Source of the DNA: Catellatospora bangladeshensis
GTDB lineage: Bacteria; Actinomycetota; Actinomycetes; Mycobacteriales; Micromonosporaceae
Direction of reading: 5' to 3'
Length of the DNA stretch: 64,000 nt
Assembly: GCF_016862575.1 (NCBI RefSeq)
Contig: NZ_BONF01000045.1
Location: forward strand, 1 to 64,000
Positions within the stretch are counted from its first letter, which is position 1. The number at the start of each line of letters is the position of its first letter. The notes beneath the pieces were generated by a model. That model was not told the DNA's origin. It did not search any database and saw nothing but the letters and a program-made list of their open reading frames with translations. Below, piece after piece: positions 34,229 through 41,149 of the stretch. Made by a program: the position numbers and the translations under genes.

Positions 34229-35404
34229 TCAGGTCAGGATCGGCAGGGCCTCGGTGCCGTGCTGGACGAAGCCGCGGGCGCCGTAGTGGAAGCTGAGCTG
34301 CGCGTCCGGGTCCAGGCGCAGGCCGGGGCAGGCGTCGAGCAGGGCGGTCAGCGCCGCGGCGACCTCGATGCGGGCCAGCGGCGCGCCGACGCAGTAGTGC
34401 GGCCCCAGCCCGAAGCCCAGGTGGGTACGCTCGCGCCGGTCCAGCCGGAAGGACTCCGGCTCGGGGTAGGCGTCCGCGTCGAAGTGCGCCGCCGCGATGC
34501 AGACGTAGGCCAGGCTCCCGGCCGGCAGGGCGTGCCCGGCGACCTCGGTGTCCCGGGTGACCAGGCGGTAGAGCCCGGCAGTCGGGTTGGCCCAGCGGAA
34601 CGCCTCCTCGATCGCGGCCTCGGCCAGGCCGCCGTCCGTCCGCACCCGCGCGAGCGCGTCCGGGTTGAGCAGCAGCGCGGACACCGTCGCCGACATCATC
34701 TGGATGGTGGTCTCGAAGCCGCCCAGCAGCAGGCTCACCACCGCGGTGGTCACCGCCTCGGCCGAGTACGCCCCCTCGGCCTCGAACGCCCGGATGATCT
34801 CGCCCAGCATGTTGTCGCGGTGCTGGTCGTGCTCCTGCCGCACCAGCGCGGCGGTGTACTCGCTCAGCTGCGCGTACGCCGCCAGGCCCGGTGCGGCCGC
34901 GGCCTCGTCCATCGGCGAGCCGAGCCAGGTGATGATCGCGCGTACCCACGCCAGCCCCTGATCGCCCAGCTCGTCCGGGATGCCGAGCAGCGCCAGGAAC
35001 ACCTCCATCGGGTAGCGGGCGATGCTCGCCTCGACCAGCTCCACCTCGGCGCTCGCCGCGAGCGGGCCGAACGTGCGCCGGGCGATCGGCACCACCGCCG
35101 CGGCGTACTTCGCGCTGGCGGCGGCGCTGAAGAAGCGGTTGTGCACGCGGCGCAGCCGGTGGTGCGGCGCGCCGTCGAGCGCGATCATCGCCTCGCTCAT
35201 CGGGCCCATGCCGTAGAACGCGGTGCTGAACGTGGCCGTGTCGCGCAGCGCGGCTGACACGTCCCGGTGCCGCAGGATCAGGGGCGCGTTCATCAGCTCG
35301 TCGAACACGACCGGCTGTCGCCGGCCGAGCGCCGCGAGCGTGCTGCCCAGGGTGGCGGGCGAGGGGGACCGTCGCGCGAAGGCGCTTTCCGCAGCGGGGA
35401 TCAT
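34229..35404 (-). CDS. Cytochrome P450
   Basis: The 391-aa soluble P450 has the heme-ligand region GFGLGPHYCVGAPLA with Cys338, the K-helix ExxR as EEAFR (about 260), and an I-helix LLLGGFETTIQM where the usual AGxxT reads GGFETT. It resembles bacterial CYP enzymes that hydroxylate small lipophilic compounds and need external ferredoxin. The only ferredoxin in the window is at 50517. ATG 35404 was chosen as the protein's homologous part starts here; upstream codons to 35491 lack family likeness. It is followed by the separately controlled FAD monooxygenase. The substrate is unknown. Confidence 0.9.
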   Translation of the reverse strand: MIPAAESAFARRSPSPATLGSTLAALGRRQPVVFDELMNAPLILRHRDVSAALRDTATFSTAFYGMGPMSEAMIALDGAPHHRLRRVHNRFFSAAASAKYAAAVVPIARRTFGPLAASAEVELVEASIARYPMEVFLALLGIPDELGDQGLAWVRAIITWLGSPMDEAAAAPGLAAYAQLSEYTAALVRQEHDQHRDNMLGEIIRAFEAEGAYSAEAVTTAVVSLLLGGFETTIQMMSATVSALLLNPDALARVRTDGGLAEAAIEEAFRWANPTAGLYRLVTRDTEVAGHALPAGSLAYVCIAAAHFDADAYPEPESFRLDRRERTHLGFGLGPHYCVGAPLARIEVAAALTALLDACPGLRLDPDAQLSFHYGARGFVQHGTEALPILT

Positions 35405-35489
35405 ACATCGATTACAGCCACTGTCTCCGGCGTCCCGGCCACACCGACGGATGTCTGACACCCAAGTCACCCCAACGATGCACCGACGC

Positions 35490-35542
35490 AAGGAAGGGCA
35501 CCTTCTTAACGCTTTCCGTAGTAGAAGGTGCCCTTCTTAACG
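35490..35542. repeat. Family-1 dyad, copy 1d
   Basis: AAGGAAGGGCACCTTCTTAA and the complementary arm around GCTTTCCGTAGTAG. It lies 19 nt after the MFS gene's stop (minus strand) and upstream of the P450 gene. Confidence 0.85.
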
Positions 35543-35560
35543 GCCGGAGGCAGGGCGGGA

Positions 35561-36835
35561 TCAGGCGGCGGCCGCGGCCGGTTCGGGCTCGCGGACCGGG
35601 TCCGGGGCGGGGCGGCGGTCCATCTCGCACCAGGTGCGGCGGAAGAGGACCGGCAGCAGGGTCGCGGCCAGGTAGAACGCGCCGAAGATCAGTAGTGTGG
35701 CGGTCAGGTCCAGGCCCTGTACGGCCCAGCCGCCGAGCAGGCCGCCCAGTGGGATGCCCGCGTAGCCGACCGCGCCGGACAGGCTCACGACGCGGGCCTG
35801 GAGCGCGGTGGGCACCCGCTCGAACATGACCGCCGACAGGATCGGGTTGACCGCCGCCATCGCCAGGCCCGCCGCGAACACCGCCGCGAGCACCGGCACC
35901 AGGTCACCGGCGAGCGCCATCACGGCCATCCGGGGCGCGCCGCCGATGAGGAAGCCGAGCGTGAACACGGCGTAGCGGGGCGCCCGCGGCGCCAGCGTGG
36001 TGAAGACGATGTTGCCGAGCACCGCGCCGAGCGAGAACGCGGCGTGCACCCAGCCCAGCGCCACCGGCGAGTGCAGCACGTCGTTCACCCACAGCGGGAT
36101 GAAGACCACCGCGTTGGCCTGGTCCACCAGGTTCGTCACGAACAGCAGCGACAGGATGCCGATCAGCAGCCGGTCGCCGCGCAGGTAGGCGAACCCGCCG
36201 CGGAGCGCCTGCCAGTACGGCTCCCGTACCGTTGCCGGCGCTGTCGCCTCGTCTGCGCCGGCCTGCGTCGTGCTCGCGGCCCGGTTCGCGGGGACGAGTG
36301 CGGCCACTAGTGCGGCGCACACGGCGAAGGTCGCCGCGTCCAGCAGGACCGCCTGGCGGGCGCCCAGCCAGGCGATGAGGATGCCGCCCAGGCCGGCGGC
36401 GAGCAGGCTGGCGAGCCGGTTCAGGCCGTCGTACACCGAGGTCGCGCGGGTCATGTCCACGCCGGACGCGCGGATCGTGGCCGGGAGCAGCACGCGCTTG
36501 GCGCAGTCGCCGAGCCCGCGCAGCACCCCGGCGAGCACCAGCAGCGCGACCAGCAGGGCGAAGCCGCCCGCCTGGCCGAACGCGACGGCCGCCATGACCG
36601 CGACGCTCGCGAGGTCGGCGGCGATCGACACCCGGCGCGGGCCGATCCGGTCCACCAGCGGCGCGCCGAGCGGACCGGCGAGCACGTACGGCAGCATCTC
36701 CGCCGCCGCCGCGACGCCCATCTTCGTCGGGCTGCCCGTGGTGACCAGCACCAGCCACGGGATGGCCAGGAACGTCATCCGGCTGCCGATGACCGAGATC
36801 GTGCCCGCGGTCAGCAGCCCGGCCAGCGCCTTCAC
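35561..36835 (-). CDS. MFS exporter, partner of the ArsR repressor
   Basis: The 424-aa protein has 12 predicted membrane segments and the MFS loop patterns (GPLGAPLVDRIGPRRV near 65). It resembles the MFS_3/enterobactin-exporter type group found beside ArsR regulators and probably exports a drug-like or siderophore-like compound. The GTG start overlaps the ArsR stop (GTGA), so both are translated together. A long in-frame region upstream of this GTG overlaps the ArsR gene and is not part of it. A family-1 dyad terminates the operon. Confidence 0.88.
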   Translation of the reverse strand: MKALAGLLTAGTISVIGSRMTFLAIPWLVLVTTGSPTKMGVAAAAEMLPYVLAGPLGAPLVDRIGPRRVSIAADLASVAVMAAVAFGQAGGFALLVALLVLAGVLRGLGDCAKRVLLPATIRASGVDMTRATSVYDGLNRLASLLAAGLGGILIAWLGARQAVLLDAATFAVCAALVAALVPANRAASTTQAGADEATAPATVREPYWQALRGGFAYLRGDRLLIGILSLLFVTNLVDQANAVVFIPLWVNDVLHSPVALGWVHAAFSLGAVLGNIVFTTLAPRAPRYAVFTLGFLIGGAPRMAVMALAGDLVPVLAAVFAAGLAMAAVNPILSAVMFERVPTALQARVVSLSGAVGYAGIPLGGLLGGWAVQGLDLTATLLIFGAFYLAATLLPVLFRRTWCEMDRRPAPDPVREPEPAAAAA

Positions 36836-37407
36836 GACGCATCCTGCGGGAACGGCATGACCTGCAGCTGCACCACGACCCGGGCGGCGCCGCCGGGGGC
36901 GGGGACCTCCGGCTCGTCCCGGCGGTAGCGGTTGATCACCTCGATCAGCTCGTCCTGCATCGCGGTCGTCTCCTCCGGCGTGAGCCGCCGCGACCAGTCG
37001 CTGAACGTGCCGACGTGGACCCACGGCTCGGGGCGGGTGGCGTACTCGCTGATGGCACGGTCGACGCGGGCGGCGTACTGGGTCGTCACGGCGCGCAGGT
37101 AGATCTCGAAGTCGCCGTAGGACTCCGGTGCGACGTCGCTGACCGTGGTGCGCCGGTGCGCCGCGCGCCACCAGCGCTCGCGGGCGTTGCCGCGCTCGGT
37201 GTCCTCGACGATGAAGCCGTGCTGCGCGAGCTGGCGCAGGTGGTAGCTGGTCGCGGCGCTGGACAGGCCCAGTTGCGCGGCGAGCAGGGTGGCCGTGGAC
37301 GGGCCGCGCTCGCGGAGCAGGCCGAGCATCTGCACGCGTACGGGGTGGGCGAGGCCGCGCAGGGTGCGGGGATCGAGGGAGATGGAGGAGGAGGCGTCGT
37401 CCTTCAT
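36832..37407 (-). CDS. ArsR/SmtB-family transcriptional repressor
   Basis: The 191-aa regulator has a winged helix at residues 10-80: HPVRVQMLGLLRERGPSTAT, LAAQLGLSSAATSYHLRQLA (recognition helix) and the wing. The C-terminal 100 residues are helical, as in HTH_20-type ArsR members that sense organic ligands instead of metals; no CxC metal site is visible. ATG 37407 fits a leaderless start 7 nt after TATGTT. Its promoter is covered by a 28-nt palindrome, so autoregulation of the ArsR-MFS operon is likely. Confidence 0.88.
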   Translation of the reverse strand: MKDDASSSISLDPRTLRGLAHPVRVQMLGLLRERGPSTATLLAAQLGLSSAATSYHLRQLAQHGFIVEDTERGNARERWWRAAHRRTTVSDVAPESYGDFEIYLRAVTTQYAARVDRAISEYATRPEPWVHVGTFSDWSRRLTPEETTAMQDELIEVINRYRRDEPEVPAPGGAARVVVQLQVMPFPQDAS

Positions 37408-37412
37408 GACCG

Positions 37413-37440
37413 CCAACATATCTTTGCAAAGACTTGTTGG
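37413..37440 (-). promoter_or_regulatory. ArsR-type operator overlapping a leaderless promoter
   Basis: CCAACA, 3 nt, CTTTGCAAAG, 3 nt, TGTTGG: a 28-nt palindrome with a perfect 10-nt core. TATGTT (37420-37415, minus strand) forms the -10 and lies inside it, 7 nt before the ATG. Confidence 0.7.
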
Positions 37441-37566
37441 CAATCCGGGTCGGCTGCCGGAGACGACACGGGGCACACGCATCGGCCCTCCGCAGCCACC
37501 GGCACGCCCGCGCCGCACGCCAGTGCCCGACGCCGCACCAGGGCGTCGGGCACTTAGGACGGGGAG

Positions 37567-37620
37567 GCGTTAAGAAGGGCACCTTCCTCTACGCAGAGCG
37601 TTAAGAAGGTGCCCTTCCTT
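37567..37620. repeat. Family-1 dyad, copy 1e
   Basis: GCGTTAAGAAGGGCACCTTC and the complementary arm ending GTGCCCTTCCTTA, which includes the TAA stop of the ABC permease (minus strand). Probable terminator. Confidence 0.85.
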
Positions 37621-40162
37621 AGTCGTGGGCGATGGCGGACAGGACGTTGATGCGGGCGGCTCGGGTGGCGGGGAGGACCGCGGCGAGGACGCCGACCAGG
37701 GCGCCGAGGACGAGGTAGACGCCTACCTGGGACCACGGGATGGCGAGTTCCTTGAGGCCCTCGTCGGCCAGGCCCTGGACCACGGCGGCGCCGAGGCCGA
37801 TGCCGACGGCGACGCCGAGCAGTGCGCCGAAGACCGTGATCACCACGGCCTCCACGGTGACCATGCGCATGGTCGCGGCGCGGCTGAGGCCGATGGCGCG
37901 GAGCAGGCCCAGCTCGCGGGTGCGCTCCAGGACCGACAGGGCCAGGGTGTTGATGACGCCCAGCACCGCGATGAGGATGGCCAGACCCAGCAGCACCTGG
38001 ATCATCAGCAGCAGCTGGGCGCTCTCGCCCAGCTCACGGTCCAGGAACTGGCCGGTGTCCTCGACCAGCATCTCGGGGCTGTCCACCAGCAGCGCCTCCA
38101 GGCCCTTGCGGGCGGCCGCCGCGTCCGCGCCGTCGGCGAGCCGGACGTACGCGAAGGACGGCGCCGGGGTGCGCATCCCGGGCACGATGTCGGGCCCGAA
38201 GATGAACCCGCCGTAGAACGGGGTCGCCTGGTACATGCCGATGATCCGGAACGTGGTGGGCTCGCCCCGGGGCAGCCGTGCGGTGACGGTGTCGCCGACG
38301 GCGAGCCCGGAGTCGGCCGCGTACGACTCGCCGACCACGACCTCGCCCGGCGCCGGCTGGGACAGCACCCCGGCCGCGGCGACCAGCGAGAAGTCCTGCA
38401 CGACGGTGGGCAGGTCGGTGACCGCCGTGGCCATCCGCGGCTCCCCGTCGATGACGGCCTGCTCGTTGTACTCGGCCGCGACCGAGCGCACCCCGGCCAG
38501 CTCGCGCATCTTGGGCAGCAGCGCCTCGTCGAAGGTGGGCAGCATGCCCGGCGAGCCCTGCCCCGAGATGATCAGGTCGGCCTGGAAGGCGTCCGTGGCG
38601 TCGCCGCGCAGGCTGCGGTCGGCCGAGGTGATGATGGTGTTCACGCCGGTGATCAGCGCGACGCCGACCATCAGCGCGGCGGCGGTGATCGCGGTGCGGC
38701 GCGGGTTGCGGCCGGAGTTGAGCCGCCCCAGCTTGCCCGGCACCGACCAGGAGAACAGCCGCCCGAGCACGGACACCGCGGGGCGGGCCAGCGCCGGGCT
38801 GAGCAGCGCCACCCCGACGAACGCGGCCAGCACCCCGCCCAGCAGCAGCCACAGCACCGCGTCGCCGTCGGTGGCCAGGCCGTACGCGATCGCGCCGGTG
38901 CCCAGCGCGCCGAGCACGGTGCCGCTGACGGTGAGCTTGGTGAGCGGCCGGTCCGGGGTGGCCACCTCCTGCAGCGCGGCGACCGGGGGCACCCGGGACG
39001 CCCGCACCGCGGGCAGCAGCGCGGCGATCATCGTGACGCCGATACCGACCACGAACGCGCTGATCACGGCGGCGAGCGGCAGGCCGATGCCGGCCAGCAC
39101 CAGGCTGCTGAAGCTCGCCGCGACCTCGGCCAGCAGCGCGCCGACGCCGACGCCCGCGGCCAGGCCCAGCACGGCGGCGACGAGGCCGATGACCAGCGCC
39201 TCCACCATGACCGAGCCGATGACCTGGCGGCGGCTCGCGCCCAGGGCCCGGCTCAGCGCCAGCTCCTTGGTCCGCTGCGCCACGATGATCGAGAAGGTGT
39301 TCAGGATGAGGAACGTGCCGACGAACAGCGCCACCCCGGCGAAGCCGAGCAGGATGTTGTTGAAGAAGGACAGCGCCTCCTTGAACCCGTCCGCGATCGC
39401 CGCGGCGGCCTCCGCGCCGGTCTGCACCTGGTAGCCGTCGCCGAGCGCGCCGCGGATCGCGTCGCGCAGGGCGGCGGGGTCGGTGCCGGGCGCGGCGGTG
39501 ACGCTGAGGCTGGTGTACGCCCCGGGCGTGCCGAGCATCAGCTCCTGCGCGACGGGCTCGGTGAACCGGACCTCGTGCACCGGGCCGCGGCCGGGCAGGC
39601 CGCCCTCGTAGCCGAAGACGCCGACCAGGGTGAACATCTGCTTGGGCTTGGTGGTGAGCACGCCTACTCGGTCGCCGACCTTGAGCTTGGACAGCTCGGC
39701 CAGGGTCACGTTGATGGCGATCTCGTCGTCGGCGCTCGGGCCGCGGCCCTCGCGCAGTTCCAGGCCGCCGGTCTCGCCGGTCCAGTTGGCGCCGAAGCGC
39801 GGCGGGCCGAACGAGGTGACGACCTTGCCGTCGGCGCCGATGACGCGGGCGCCGTCGGCCTGCACCTCGCCGACGACCCCGGCCACGCCCGGCACGGCGG
39901 CGACGGTGTCGCGGTCGGCGCTGCGCAGCAGGCCCGGCACGGCCTCGCCCTCCAGCTCCGACACGTCGATCGCCGGGTCGGCGGCGACCAGCACGTCGGT
40001 CTCGGCCATCGCCGAGGAGAACATGTTGTCGAACGAGCGGCCCAGCGCGTCGGTCAGCACGAACGAGCCGGACACGAACATCACGCCCAGCAGCACGGCC
40101 AGGCCCGACAGGACCAGGCGCAGCTTGCGGGCGAGCAGGCTCTTCACGGTGGCGCGCAGCAT
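37619..40162 (-). CDS. ABC exporter permease, FtsX/MacB type (transporter 1)
   Basis: The 847-aa protein has an N-terminal membrane segment (LVLSGLAVLLGVMFVSGSFV, about 15-34), a periplasm-side domain, three membrane segments about 255-400, another pair near 430-460, a second outer domain, and three C-terminal segments: the duplicated FtsX layout. Conserved stretches RTKELALSRALGASRRQV and ERTRELGLLRAIGLSRA mark the cytoplasmic loops. It works with the ATPase whose stop overlaps its ATG (TGATG). Such exporters handle peptides, lipids or antimicrobial agents; the substrate is not readable. Confidence 0.9.
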   Translation of the reverse strand: MLRATVKSLLARKLRLVLSGLAVLLGVMFVSGSFVLTDALGRSFDNMFSSAMAETDVLVAADPAIDVSELEGEAVPGLLRSADRDTVAAVPGVAGVVGEVQADGARVIGADGKVVTSFGPPRFGANWTGETGGLELREGRGPSADDEIAINVTLAELSKLKVGDRVGVLTTKPKQMFTLVGVFGYEGGLPGRGPVHEVRFTEPVAQELMLGTPGAYTSLSVTAAPGTDPAALRDAIRGALGDGYQVQTGAEAAAAIADGFKEALSFFNNILLGFAGVALFVGTFLILNTFSIIVAQRTKELALSRALGASRRQVIGSVMVEALVIGLVAAVLGLAAGVGVGALLAEVAASFSSLVLAGIGLPLAAVISAFVVGIGVTMIAALLPAVRASRVPPVAALQEVATPDRPLTKLTVSGTVLGALGTGAIAYGLATDGDAVLWLLLGGVLAAFVGVALLSPALARPAVSVLGRLFSWSVPGKLGRLNSGRNPRRTAITAAALMVGVALITGVNTIITSADRSLRGDATDAFQADLIISGQGSPGMLPTFDEALLPKMRELAGVRSVAAEYNEQAVIDGEPRMATAVTDLPTVVQDFSLVAAAGVLSQPAPGEVVVGESYAADSGLAVGDTVTARLPRGEPTTFRIIGMYQATPFYGGFIFGPDIVPGMRTPAPSFAYVRLADGADAAAARKGLEALLVDSPEMLVEDTGQFLDRELGESAQLLLMIQVLLGLAILIAVLGVINTLALSVLERTRELGLLRAIGLSRAATMRMVTVEAVVITVFGALLGVAVGIGLGAAVVQGLADEGLKELAIPWSQVGVYLVLGALVGVLAAVLPATRAARINVLSAIAHD

Positions 40163-40953
40163 CAGTGCTCCGCCCCGGCGGGCGCGACGCGGTCCAGGCT
40201 CTTGAGGGTGTCCAGCACCGACTCCGGGGTGGGCTGGGTCAGCTCGGCGACGAGCTGCCCGTCGGCGAGGAAGACGACCCGGTCGGCGTACGCGGCCGCG
40301 TTGGCGTCGTGGGTGACCATGACGATGGTCTGGCCGTACTCCGTCACGCTGCGCCGCAGGAAGCCGAGCACCTCGGCGCCGGAGCGGCTGTCCAGGTTGC
40401 CGGTCGGCTCGTCGGCGAAGATGACCTCGGGGCGCGACACCAGCGCGCGGGCGCAGGCGACGCGCTGCTGCTGGCCGCCGGAGAGCTGGCTGGGGCGGTG
40501 CCCGAGCCGGTCGCCGAGGCCCACGGTGTCGATCACGGTGCGGAACCACTGCTGATCCGGCTTGCGCCCGGCGATCGCCAGCGGCAGCAGGATGTTCTCC
40601 TCCGCGGTGAGCGTCGGCAGCAGGTTGAACTGCTGGAAGATGAAGCCGATCTTCTCGCGGCGCAGCCGGGTCAGGCCGGCGTCGTTCAGGCCGGTCAGCT
40701 CGGTGTCACCGACGTGCACCTGCCCGCGGCTGACCGCGTCGAGCCCGGCCAGGCAGTGCATCAGGGTGGACTTGCCCGAGCCGGACGGGCCCATGATGGC
40801 GGTGAAGCGGCCACGTTCGAGCTCGACGTCGACGCCGCGCAGCGCGATGACCTGCGCCTCGCCGGTGCCGTACACCTTCCACAGGCCGGTGGCGCGGGCG
40901 GCGGCGGTCTCCACCCGCTGGCGGGTCAGGGGCGGGGCTGCTGCTGGAGTCAT
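40162..40953 (-). CDS. ABC exporter ATPase, MacB/LolD type (transporter 1)
   Basis: The 263-aa ATPase has Walker A MGPSGSGKST (about 54), Q-loop FIFQQFNLLPTLTAEENI, signature LSGGQQQRVACARALVSRPE (about 159) and Walker B VIFADEPTGNLDSRS, then H-loop VMVTHD. It powers the 847-aa permease. GGAAGG precedes ATG 40953. It is very similar to the ATPase of transporter 2, so the pairs arose by duplication. Confidence 0.92.
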   Translation of the reverse strand: MTPAAAPPLTRQRVETAAARATGLWKVYGTGEAQVIALRGVDVELERGRFTAIMGPSGSGKSTLMHCLAGLDAVSRGQVHVGDTELTGLNDAGLTRLRREKIGFIFQQFNLLPTLTAEENILLPLAIAGRKPDQQWFRTVIDTVGLGDRLGHRPSQLSGGQQQRVACARALVSRPEVIFADEPTGNLDSRSGAEVLGFLRRSVTEYGQTIVMVTHDANAAAYADRVVFLADGQLVAELTQPTPESVLDTLKSLDRVAPAGAEH

Positions 40954-40982
40954 GGGGTCCTTCCTCGGCCGGATGACATGGA

Positions 40983-41026
40983 CCGGCCGGCCTGGACGCC
41001 AAGGCGGGGGCGTCCGGACCGGCCGG
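40983..41026. repeat. 18-nt imperfect inverted repeat between the two exporters
   Basis: CCGGCCGGCCTGGACGCC and GGCGTCCGGACCGGCCGG pair with two mismatches and an 8-nt loop, just upstream of the transporter 1 ATPase. A smaller GTGAACC/GGTTCAC hairpin lies at 41074-41093. Confidence 0.55.
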
Positions 41027-41113
41027 TGTACTCATCGTCGCGGCGGAAAGAGCCGCATCCCTCGACCCGTGGGGTGAACCCTCCCCGGTTCACGACGCGG
41101 GGAAAGGCCCCAC

Positions 41114-41143
41114 GTCCGGGTCAGGGTCGCCCCTGACCCGGAC
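41114..41143 (-). terminator. Hairpin after transporter 2 permease
   Basis: Perfect 13-bp stem GTCCGGGTCAGGG / CCCTGACCCGGAC with a 4-nt loop, 6 nt past the permease stop on the minus strand. Confidence 0.85.
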
Positions 41144-41149
41144 GGGCGC

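Noticed and set aside
35561-37582. 673-codon minus-strand frame as one long MFS protein
   Set aside because: The first 249 codons overlap the ArsR gene and its operator; homology and a GTGA overlap support the start at 36835.
37625-40555. A 976-codon open frame on the plus strand opposite the ABC permease and ATPase
   Set aside because: Its composition (Ala, Gly, Arg, His, Gln, Asp rich, no domain pattern) is the usual shadow of a high-GC gene; the opposite strand carries clear ABC motifs.
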